DNA of 25,328 nucleotides from an uncultured Flavobacteriaceae bacterium. GTDB taxonomy: Bacteria; Bacteroidota; Bacteroidia; Flavobacteriales; Flavobacteriaceae. The position numbers were made by a program, and so were the translations under genes. The stretch spans positions 1-25,328 of the forward strand of contig CAMZMA010000211.1 in NCBI GenBank assembly GCA_947311815.1, read 5' to 3'. Positions 15,209 through 22,579 of the stretch are shown piece after piece. The notes under the pieces are model-generated. The model saw only the letters and a program-made list of their open reading frames with translations. It was not told the origin of the DNA and did no database searches. How positions within the stretch are numbered: the first letter of the stretch is position 1; the number at the start of each line of letters is the position of its first letter.

Positions 15209-15478
15209 TTGTCAGTTCGAGTATTCTGATTTTTATCAGAATGTATCGAGAACAAATGTATTAATAGTTTATAGGAATGTTTTTAAATCAGCTAAATTCA
15301 TAATAGTTCTCGATACTAATTTTACTCATTGCAATCGTAAAATTCACTCGAACAGACAGTCAGTTTAAAGAGAGAGTATTATTAGAATATAAAATATCAG
15401 TTTGAGTGTTACGAATTTTCTCGGAATGTATCGAGAACAAGTTTATCAATATTTCTCTGAACAGGTCGAGAACAATTC
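15209..15478. repeat. Cluster of three to four hairpin repeats (TTCGAGT...TATCGAGAAC)
   Basis: Most of the 288-nt gap is repeat. Copy A (15209-15255) has flanks GTTCGAGT and TATCGAGAAC around a perfect ATTCTGAT/ATCAGAAT hairpin (15223-15230 with 15235-15242). Copy B (15305-15355) is inverted, with AATTTTAC/GTAAAATT (15318-15325 with 15337-15344). Copy C (15396-15441) repeats GGAATGTATCGAGAACAA in direct orientation. A partial copy D ends at 15478 (GTCGAGAACAATT). Flanks are conserved while the inner stems differ but stay complementary, which suggests selection for structure or independent insertions. Confidence 0.75.
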
Positions 15479-15494
15479 ATAAAAATCTAAAAAA

Positions 15495-17186
15495 ATGATT
15501 AAAAATTATTGGAAAAAAGGAAGCAAACAAAAAGTAAAAGTTGTTTTTGGAGTATTGATTTTACTCATCGCATTGTTCTTTTTAAGAGACGATTATCAAC
15601 CAGCATTGTTGTTTTTACGAAAATATATATTCGTTATTTTAGTAATCGGTATCATTACTTTCTTCGGATTAAGAAAATTCAGAAAAACACCAAATACAGG
15701 AGTAAGAATCGGAATTTTATTACTATTAATCGTCATTTTCGGACTATTTTATATGGTAGGTTGGCAATACAAAATGTACGATTATATGAAAACTTACAAT
15801 GTTTACAATAATTTAAACAGGGTAGAAATTAATGAACTTCCACTTACACAAAACGAACGAATACAACCACTTAGAAACATTTTTTCTATGGCAAATGAAT
15901 CGGTTGGCGAAACCAAAGACGTTTCATTACCACATTTGGTAAGAGTAGATAGCGTTAATAAATGGACGATGGCAATACAACCCACAGAAAAATATATGTG
16001 GCAAGGTATGAAAGACAATATCGAAGAAGTTTTTGCAGTATCAAGCACTACGCCATTTCCAAGATTTTCTAGCGAAAACAGAATTCCAGTTACATTTTCT
16101 ATCGGAGAATCTTTACGATTTAGTCGAAATACCTACAATGCAGTGGTACAACGATTCAATATTTTTCAATTATTTACTACAGAACCGAGCGACACTTTTT
16201 ACATGAAAAACGATGAAGGTAAATGGGTAGAAGTAGTCAGTTTAATTAAATGGAAAGGTTTTTTATTTCCGTATCCAACCTTTGGTGGTGTAATGGTGGT
16301 AGAAAATGGCGAGCATAATTTTAAAGATTATTTAGAACGAATTTCTATAGGAAAAGGCACGTATATTTCTCCATCAGAAATGAAAAAATACCCGTATTTA
16401 ACCAAGCAAAATATTTTATCAGAAAAAGTAAGCAGATTGCAAGCCGAATCTTTAAAATTTATTGGCGGATTTAGTGATCCATTGCCTTGGAATATGAAAA
16501 CAGCCGTTAAAATTCCTAATTTAGCCGATGATCAAAATCAACAACCATTTGTAACCGATTTTAATTTTGATGATACTTCTTTTGGTGCATACAGCGGTTT
16601 ATACCACTGGTTTGGCTTAGAACCTGTGGGCGATGAAAGAACCAGTTTAACATTTAGTGTTTTTATTCCTGCAGATGGAACAAACAAACTTTTTTACTAT
16701 GATCATGCTTCAAAAAAAGAAGGATATGCAGGAGTTTCGGCAATGCCTTTAAAAGTGATAGAATCTAAAAAAGAATTCGATTGGTCGGTAAATAAACCTG
16801 TAGAATTTAGACCTTATATTAAATATATTGCAGGTAGAAAAAGAATGTTTTTTTTAAGTACCATTTCTGCTATTAAAGAGGGTTCTGATAAGTTTGATGG
16901 AGCGGCAACACCAGATTTAGCCTTGATTGATAGTGAGTACAGAGATGTAGTTTGGATTGATGCAAAACACCCAAGTGATTGGGATAAATTAGTGTATGAA
17001 CAACTAAATGAAGCGTGGAAATCTAGCGAAACATCCAACGATTTTTTTAAGAAAAACTATAAAATACAGGTAGATAGAAATCAACAAATTTTAGATTCTA
17101 TTAAATTGTTATCTAAAAAGCAAGAAAATATCAACCGTATTAACAAACTTCAAAAGGAAATAGATTCTATAAAAAACTTGGAATAA
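15495..17186 (+). CDS. Membrane-anchored protein with large extracytoplasmic domain
   Basis: The 563-aa protein begins with a basic cytosolic stretch and three membrane helices (about residues 14-30, 36-57 and 68-88). By the positive-inside rule the remaining 470 residues lie in the periplasm. That domain includes PLPWNMKTAVKIPNL, GAYSGLYHWFGLEPVGDE and a region near 450-500 with RKRMFFLSTISAI and TPDLALIDSEYRDVVWID. A short coiled coil closes the protein (about 525-563). I do not recognise the family. As the last gene before fadH it ends the AAA-ATPase locus, and the tight link with another membrane protein suggests a membrane complex spanning both sides. The start is the first ATG, just after the repeat cluster. 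Confidence 0.75.
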   Translation: MIKNYWKKGSKQKVKVVFGVLILLIALFFLRDDYQPALLFLRKYIFVILVIGIITFFGLRKFRKTPNTGVRIGILLLLIVIFGLFYMVGWQYKMYDYMKTYNVYNNLNRVEINELPLTQNERIQPLRNIFSMANESVGETKDVSLPHLVRVDSVNKWTMAIQPTEKYMWQGMKDNIEEVFAVSSTTPFPRFSSENRIPVTFSIGESLRFSRNTYNAVVQRFNIFQLFTTEPSDTFYMKNDEGKWVEVVSLIKWKGFLFPYPTFGGVMVVENGEHNFKDYLERISIGKGTYISPSEMKKYPYLTKQNILSEKVSRLQAESLKFIGGFSDPLPWNMKTAVKIPNLADDQNQQPFVTDFNFDDTSFGAYSGLYHWFGLEPVGDERTSLTFSVFIPADGTNKLFYYDHASKKEGYAGVSAMPLKVIESKKEFDWSVNKPVEFRPYIKYIAGRKRMFFLSTISAIKEGSDKFDGAATPDLALIDSEYRDVVWIDAKHPSDWDKLVYEQLNEAWKSSETSNDFFKKNYKIQVDRNQQILDSIKLLSKKQENINRINKLQKEIDSIKNLE

Positions 17187-17239
17187 ATACGATGTCTGAA
17201 TTATTATGATATAGACAATTAATTGTATCTTGCAATGTG

Positions 17240-17253
17240 TTATGCATGCATAA
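17240..17253. promoter_or_regulatory. 14-bp perfect palindrome upstream of fadH
   Basis: TTATGCATGCATAA is a perfect palindrome centred 28 nt before the fadH start codon, in a gap of 88 nt. It could be an operator for a dimeric regulator. No clear TAnnTTTG promoter box lies beside it, so this is a suggestion only. Confidence 0.3.
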
Positions 17254-17274
17254 TAAATACTTATATTTAAAAAA

Positions 17275-19299
17275 ATGAAATACAAACATATTTTTACCCC
17301 ATTAAATTTAGGTTTTACTACCTTAAAAAACCGAATTTTAATGGGGTCAATGCACACAGGTTTAGAAGAAGAGAAAGACGGATTTCATAAAATGGCTAGG
17401 TATTATGCCGAACGTGCAAAGGGAGGTGTAGGATTAATTGTTACAGGAGGAGTTTCGCCAAATATTCAAGGTTGGACAGTTCCTATGGCAGCAAGAATGA
17501 GCACCAAAAAACACGCACAAAAACACAAAGTAATTACCGAAGCTGTACATAAAGAAGGTGGTAAAATTTGTATGCAAATACTGCATTCGGGTCGTTACGG
17601 ATATCATCCGTTTAGTGTAGCGCCATCCGCAGTAAAATCGCCGATTACACCATTTAAACCTTTCGAATTAAAAAAATCTGGAATTAAAAGAACCATCAAA
17701 GATTTTATAAATACGGCAAAATTAGCACAAGAAGCAGGTTATGATGGTGTAGAAATTATGGGATCTGAAGGCTATTTAATCAATCAGTTTATAGCAAAAA
17801 GAACCAATAAACGTACTGATGAATGGGGAGGAGAATATGAAAACAGAATGCGTTTGCCAGTTGAATTGGTTGCCAAAATACGTGAAGCTGTAGGAGAAAA
17901 ATTCATCATCATTTACCGATTATCAATGTTAGATTTGGTAGAAAACGGAAGTTCTTGGGAAGAAATAGTTCAATTGGCAAAAGCAATAGAAAAAGCAGGA
18001 GCTACCATTATAAATACAGGTATAGGTTGGCATGAATCTCGTATTCCTACCATTGCAACTTCGGTTCCTAGAGCTGCATTTACGTGGGTGACTCAAAAAA
18101 TGAAGCAAGAAGTTGCCATTCCGTTAATTACTACCAACAGAATAAATATGCCCGAAACGGCAGAAAAAGTATTGGCAGAAGGTCATGCAGATATGATTTC
18201 GATGGCAAGACCTTTTTTAGCAGATCCAAATTGGGTGCAAAAGGCTTTTGAAGAAAAAGAAGATGAAATAAATACGTGCATTGGTTGTAACCAAGCGTGT
18301 TTAGATCATGTTTTTCAGCAAAAAGTAGCAAGTTGTTTGGTCAATCCGAGAGCGTGCCATGAAACGGAATTAAATTATCGTAAAACCACAACAAAAAAAA
18401 ATATTGCTGTTGTTGGTTCTGGTCCTGCAGGATTAGCCGCATCAACCATATTAGCTCAAAGAGGTCATCAAGTTACCTTGTTTGATAAAGATACAGAAAT
18501 TGGCGGTCAGTTTAATATTGCGAAACAAATTCCGGGTAAAGAAGAGTTTTATGAAACACTTCGGTATTTTAAAAAACAGCTAAAAATTCATCAGGTAAAA
18601 ATTCAATTAAACACGGTAGTAACTACTGATGTGATTGAAAAAGGCAACTTTGATGAAGTTGTTTTAGCCACAGGAATTGTACCAAGAATGCCTGCTATTA
18701 AAGGCATTGAAAACAAAAAAGTACTCAGTTATGTAGAGGTGTTAAAGCACAAAAAACCAGTAGGCAAACGTGTTGCCATTATTGGGGCTGGAGGCATCGG
18801 TTTTGATGTGGCAGAATATTTGGCTCATGAAGGCGAATCATCATCACAAAATATTGATATGTGGCTCAAAGAATGGGGCATTGATAAAACACTAAATGCT
18901 AGAGCAGGTATTGAAAACATAGCAACAGAAATGCATCCATCACCTAGAAAAATAGCGATGTTTAAACGTAGTAAAGGAAAATTTGGAGGCAAATTAGGGA
19001 AAACTACAGGATGGATTCATCGTTCTACCTTAAAAAAGAAAGAGGTACAATTTATCAACAGAGTTCAGTACACAAAAATTGATGATGAAGGGTTGCATTA
19101 TATACAAAATGAAGAAAATAAATTGTTAAAAGTAGATAATATCGTAATTTGTGCGGGTCAAACTCCTTTAAAAGATTTATTAGTGCCTTTAGAAGAAAAA
19201 GGACTGAAAGTGCATGTTATTGGAGGTGCTGATTTTGCTTCTGAATTAGATGCAAAAAGAGCCATCAGTCAAGGTTGTAAGTTGGCTGCAAAATTATAA
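17275..19299 (+). CDS. fadH: NADPH-dependent 2,4-dienoyl-CoA reductase
   Basis: The 674-aa protein matches FadH in length and layout. An old-yellow-enzyme-like FMN barrel comes first, with Y167 in GSEGYLINQ and H253 in GWHESR. The iron-sulfur cysteines C335, C338, C342 and C354 follow in CIGCNQACLDH...CLVNPRACHE. Next are a FAD-binding GSGPAGLAAS (381-390) and an NADPH-binding IIGAGGIGFDVAEY site. All positions are one residue later than my recollection of the E. coli enzyme. It reduces 2,4-dienoyl-CoA to allow beta-oxidation of unsaturated fatty acids in the cytosol, carrying electrons from NADPH through FAD, the [4Fe-4S] cluster and FMN. The lpxD gene follows after 16 nt, so the two are probably co-transcribed. 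No other beta-oxidation genes lie nearby. Confidence 0.94.
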   Translation: MKYKHIFTPLNLGFTTLKNRILMGSMHTGLEEEKDGFHKMARYYAERAKGGVGLIVTGGVSPNIQGWTVPMAARMSTKKHAQKHKVITEAVHKEGGKICMQILHSGRYGYHPFSVAPSAVKSPITPFKPFELKKSGIKRTIKDFINTAKLAQEAGYDGVEIMGSEGYLINQFIAKRTNKRTDEWGGEYENRMRLPVELVAKIREAVGEKFIIIYRLSMLDLVENGSSWEEIVQLAKAIEKAGATIINTGIGWHESRIPTIATSVPRAAFTWVTQKMKQEVAIPLITTNRINMPETAEKVLAEGHADMISMARPFLADPNWVQKAFEEKEDEINTCIGCNQACLDHVFQQKVASCLVNPRACHETELNYRKTTTKKNIAVVGSGPAGLAASTILAQRGHQVTLFDKDTEIGGQFNIAKQIPGKEEFYETLRYFKKQLKIHQVKIQLNTVVTTDVIEKGNFDEVVLATGIVPRMPAIKGIENKKVLSYVEVLKHKKPVGKRVAIIGAGGIGFDVAEYLAHEGESSSQNIDMWLKEWGIDKTLNARAGIENIATEMHPSPRKIAMFKRSKGKFGGKLGKTTGWIHRSTLKKKEVQFINRVQYTKIDDEGLHYIQNEENKLLKVDNIVICAGQTPLKDLLVPLEEKGLKVHVIGGADFASELDAKRAISQGCKLAAKL

Positions 19300-19315
19300 A
19301 ACCAAACAAAATTAG

Positions 19316-20305
19316 ATGAAATTATTTACGCTACAAGAAATTAACACCCTTGTAAACGGAGAAATTATAGGAAATTGTTCTCATAAAATTGAAGGAGCAG
19401 AAGAAATAAACAACGCTACAGGAAATCAGATTACGTTTATTGGAAGCAACAAATATGCAAAATTTTGGGCAACTTCTAAAGCATGTGCAGCAATTGTTCA
19501 TGAAAATATAAATATTGAACCAGGAGATAATCGTGGGTTTATTAAAGTAGAAAATCCAGATTTAGCGATGGCAATTTTATTGAAAGCCTTAGAACCAAAT
19601 CCGCCATATTTTGAATCAGCTATTCATCCAGCAGCAAATATTGATGCTTCTGTAACAATCGGCAAAGGTTGTAAAATTGGCGCAGGAACCTATGTTGGTA
19701 AAAGTGTTGTTTTGGGCGATAACGTTATTTTATATCCGAATGTAACGGTTTTAGACGATACAAAAATCGGTAAAAACACGGTAATTTGGTCTGGTACAGT
19801 TTTACGCGAACGTACAGAAATTGGTACAGATTGTATTTTACACAACAATGTAAGTATTGGTGCAGATGGTTTTGGCTACACAAATGTACCAGGAAAAGGC
19901 TTGGTTAAAGTACCACATATTGGCAACGTTATTTTAGGAAATCATGTAGAAATTGGCGCAAATACCTGTATTGATAAAGGAAAATTTAGTGCCACTATTT
20001 TAGGCGATGGATGTAAGATTGATAACCTAGTGCAAATTGGTCATAATTGCGTGTTAGGTAAATTTTGTATTATGTCTGGTGCTAGCGGATTGGCAGGTTC
20101 TGTAACCTTAGGCGATGGCGTAATTATTGGCGGTAGTGCATCTATAAAAGATCATGTTACTATTGGGGCTGGTGCTATGATTGGCGCAGGTTCTGGCGTT
20201 ATTGCAAATGTAGCAGCAGGTAAAACAGTTTTAGGATATCCAGCAACAGACTCTAGAGAAATGCTAAAACAATGGGTTGCATTGCGTAAATTAGCAAGAG
20301 AATAA
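19316..20305 (+). CDS. lpxD: UDP-3-O-acylglucosamine N-acyltransferase
   Basis: The 329-aa protein has the two parts of LpxD. An N-terminal uridine-binding domain covers about 1-100, and a left-handed beta helix of hexapeptide repeats runs from about 105 to 300. The probable catalytic histidine is H243 in QIGHNC, and NVSIGADGFGY and VEIGANTCIDKG are family hallmarks. LpxD adds the second 3-hydroxyacyl chain from acyl-ACP to make the lipid A precursor at the inner membrane. The usual lpxC-fabZ-lpxA neighbours are absent; many Flavobacteriia carry a second lpxD-like gene away from that cluster and this may be it. It follows fadH after 16 nt. The family is clear; the exact acyl chain used is not. 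Confidence 0.88.
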   Translation: MKLFTLQEINTLVNGEIIGNCSHKIEGAEEINNATGNQITFIGSNKYAKFWATSKACAAIVHENINIEPGDNRGFIKVENPDLAMAILLKALEPNPPYFESAIHPAANIDASVTIGKGCKIGAGTYVGKSVVLGDNVILYPNVTVLDDTKIGKNTVIWSGTVLRERTEIGTDCILHNNVSIGADGFGYTNVPGKGLVKVPHIGNVILGNHVEIGANTCIDKGKFSATILGDGCKIDNLVQIGHNCVLGKFCIMSGASGLAGSVTLGDGVIIGGSASIKDHVTIGAGAMIGAGSGVIANVAAGKTVLGYPATDSREMLKQWVALRKLARE

Positions 20306-20364
20306 AACACCTTTTTTAAATTATTTTTAACGATATTTGCTTTTCTAATTAAACAAACAAAATT

Positions 20365-20547
20365 ATGGGAATGAACAAAAACACCGTACTCGGTTGGGCT
20401 ACTTTTATTATGATATTAATGGGATTCCTTCTTACAGGTTTGGCAATTTTTAGATACGATCAAGTAGTTGGTTTTGGCTTAGGTGCTGTTGCTTTAGGCT
20501 TTTTTGCTATTGCTTGGGTATTTAATGCCTTAAAAGGGAGAGTGTAA
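20365..20547 (+). CDS. 60-aa flavobacterial membrane protein (CAL67264 family)
   Basis: This small protein has two membrane helices (about residues 8-28 and 35-54) and a basic end, KGRV. The sequence MGMNKNTVLGWATFI...FFAIAWVFNALKGRV closely resembles a short membrane protein family I remember from Flavobacteriia under the name CAL67264. The function is unknown. It lies between lpxD (59 nt) and ettA (143 nt), and I recall homologues also being found near an ABC-F gene. Its ATG lies after an A-rich stretch typical of this phylum's translation starts. A second ATG at codon 3 could also be used. Confidence 0.8.
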   Translation: MGMNKNTVLGWATFIMILMGFLLTGLAIFRYDQVVGFGLGAVALGFFAIAWVFNALKGRV

Positions 20548-20553
20548 ATTAGT

Positions 20554-20651
20554 ATTCAGTTATCAGTTGTCAGTTGTCAGTTGTCAGTTGTCGGTTATCA
20601 GTTTTTGGTTATCGATTGTTGGTTTTGAGTTGGTAATTTTTGATTGGTAAT
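20554..20651. repeat. Degenerate 7-bp tandem repeat tract 3 (14 units)
   Basis: Fourteen 7-mers in phase run from ATTCAGT through TATCAGT, TGTCAGT (three times), TGTCGGT, TTTTGGT and TGTTGGT, then decay to TGGTAAT. The tract fills most of the gap between the 60-aa protein gene and ettA and ends 39 nt before the ettA ATG. The consensus TGTCAGT/TGTTGGT matches the complement of tract 2 and, after rotation, of tract 1. Confidence 0.85.
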
Positions 20652-20690
20652 TCTTCAAAATCATATAATAATTACAATATATACATAAAG

Positions 20691-22382
20691 ATGTCAGACG
20701 ATAAAAAAGTCATATTTTCTATGAATAAGGTTTCTAAAACCTATCAAGGAAGTAACAAACAAGTTTTAAAAGATATTTACTTAAGTTTTTTCTACGGAGC
20801 TAAAATCGGAATTCTAGGTTTAAACGGATCAGGTAAATCAACCTTATTAAAAATAATTGCAGGGGTAGAAAAAAATTATCAAGGCGATGTGGTTTTTTCT
20901 CCAGGATATAAAGTAGGGTATTTAGAACAAGAACCTAAACTAGACGAAACAAAAACCGTTATCGAAATTGTAAAAGAAGGCGTAGCAGAAACAGTTGCTA
21001 TTTTAGATGAATACAATAAAATAAACGATATGTTTGGTTTAGAAGAAGTCTATTCTGATGCAGATAAAATGCAGAAGTTAATGGATAAACAAGCCGAATT
21101 ACAAGATAAAATTGATGCTTCTAATGCATGGGAACTAGATACCAAATTAGAAATTGCGATGGATGCATTACGCACACCAGAACCCGACAAATCTATTTCG
21201 GTATTGTCTGGTGGTGAGCGTAGAAGAGTCGCTTTGTGTAGATTATTATTGCAAGAACCCGAAATTTTATTGTTAGATGAACCTACCAATCACTTAGATG
21301 CAGAATCGGTACATTGGTTAGAACATCATTTAGCACAATACAAAGGAACAGTAATTGCCGTAACGCACGATAGATATTTTCTAGACAATGTTGCGGGTTG
21401 GATTTTAGAACTCGATAGAGGAGAAGGCATTCCGTGGAAAGGAAATTACTCTTCTTGGTTAGATCAAAAATCAAAACGATTAGCACAAGAAAGTAAAACA
21501 GCTTCTAAACGTCAAAAAACCTTAGAACGTGAGTTAGAATGGGTGCGCCAAGGAGCAAAAGGGCGACAAACCAAACAAAAAGCACGTTTAAAAAACTATG
21601 ATCGATTGTTAAATCAAGATCAAAAACAGATAGAAGAAAAATTAGAAATTTACATTCCTAATGGACCTCGTTTGGGTACAAATGTTATTGAAGCCAAAGG
21701 CGTATCAAAAGCTTTTGATGATAAATTACTGTACGAAAATTTAGAATTCAATTTGCCACAAGCAGGTATTGTAGGAATTATTGGCCCTAACGGAGCAGGT
21801 AAAACCACCATTTTTAAGATGATAATGGGCGAAGAAAAACCCGATAAAGGTGAGTTTATTGTTGGCGAAACTGCAAAAATAGCCTATGTAGATCAAGCAC
21901 ATGCTAATATTGATGCTGATAAATCTTTGTGGGAAAACTTTTCTGACGGACAAGAACTCATTATGATGGGTGGCAAGCAAGTAAACTCTCGTGCGTATTT
22001 AAGCCGATTTAATTTTGCAGGAAGTGAACAGAACAAAAAAGTATCTGCCTTATCTGGTGGAGAGCGCAACCGCTTGCATTTAGCAATGACCTTAAAAGAA
22101 GAAGGAAACGTATTGTTGTTAGATGAACCTACGAACGATTTAGATGTAAATACCTTACGTGCACTCGAAGAAGGTTTAGAAAACTTTGCAGGTTGTGCGG
22201 TGGTAATTAGTCATGATCGTTGGTTTTTAGACCGAGTTTGTACGCATATTTTAGCATTTGAAGGCGATAGCCAAGTCTATTTCTTTGAAGGTTCTTTTTC
22301 TGATTACGAAGAAAACAAAAAGAAACGTTTGGGTGGCGATTTAATGCCAAAACGTATTAAATATAAAAAGTTGATACGATAA
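20691..22382 (+). CDS. ettA: Energy-dependent translational throttle protein EttA (ABC-F)
   Basis: The 563-aa protein carries two ABC ATPase domains and no membrane helices, as in ABC-F ribosome factors. Domain 1 has Walker A GLNGSGKST, signature LSGGERRRVALCRLLL and Walker B LLLDEPTNHLD. Domain 2 has GPNGAGKTT, LSGGERNRLHLA and LLLDEPTNDLD. Long stretches (HDRYFLDNVAGWILELDRG, GRFDNV-free linker rich in lysine, and the end PKRIKYKKLIR) match my memory of E. coli EttA closely, including the arm and linker regions. EttA binds the ribosomal E site and couples early elongation to the ATP/ADP ratio. ATG 20691 (MSDDKKVIF) is chosen over an upstream TTG at 20640 because it matches EttA N-termini and avoids starting inside the repeat tract. 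Confidence 0.94.
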   Translation: MSDDKKVIFSMNKVSKTYQGSNKQVLKDIYLSFFYGAKIGILGLNGSGKSTLLKIIAGVEKNYQGDVVFSPGYKVGYLEQEPKLDETKTVIEIVKEGVAETVAILDEYNKINDMFGLEEVYSDADKMQKLMDKQAELQDKIDASNAWELDTKLEIAMDALRTPEPDKSISVLSGGERRRVALCRLLLQEPEILLLDEPTNHLDAESVHWLEHHLAQYKGTVIAVTHDRYFLDNVAGWILELDRGEGIPWKGNYSSWLDQKSKRLAQESKTASKRQKTLERELEWVRQGAKGRQTKQKARLKNYDRLLNQDQKQIEEKLEIYIPNGPRLGTNVIEAKGVSKAFDDKLLYENLEFNLPQAGIVGIIGPNGAGKTTIFKMIMGEEKPDKGEFIVGETAKIAYVDQAHANIDADKSLWENFSDGQELIMMGGKQVNSRAYLSRFNFAGSEQNKKVSALSGGERNRLHLAMTLKEEGNVLLLDEPTNDLDVNTLRALEEGLENFAGCAVVISHDRWFLDRVCTHILAFEGDSQVYFFEGSFSDYEENKKKRLGGDLMPKRIKYKKLIR

Positions 22383-22420
22383 TTTCGGATTTATCATAAA
22401 GAAAAACCGTATTAAAACCT

Positions 22421-22451
22421 AAAACCATTGCAAATTGCAGTGGTTTTTTTT
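22421..22451 (+). terminator. ettA intrinsic terminator
   Basis: A 12-bp stem with one T-G wobble (22421-22432 with 22436-22447, core CCATTGCA/TGCAGTGG) closes a 3-nt AAT loop and runs into eight Ts (22444-22451). It begins 38 nt after the ettA stop codon and separates the upstream genes from the secreted protein gene. Confidence 0.9.
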
Positions 22452-22579
22452 ATGTCCAAAAACACGTTCCTCGAAAAAAAAGGCAGGTTTGTGTAAAAAA
22501 TAGATAGGTTTATCGAATGGAGGTTTTGTTTGTGAAAAAAAGAGGGGTTCTTTGTTCTTAATAATTAAAAAAAAATATT

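Noticed and set aside
20640..20690. Extended EttA N-terminus from TTG 20640
   Set aside because: It would translate the end of the 7-bp repeat tract, and EttA homologues begin near the ATG at 20691.
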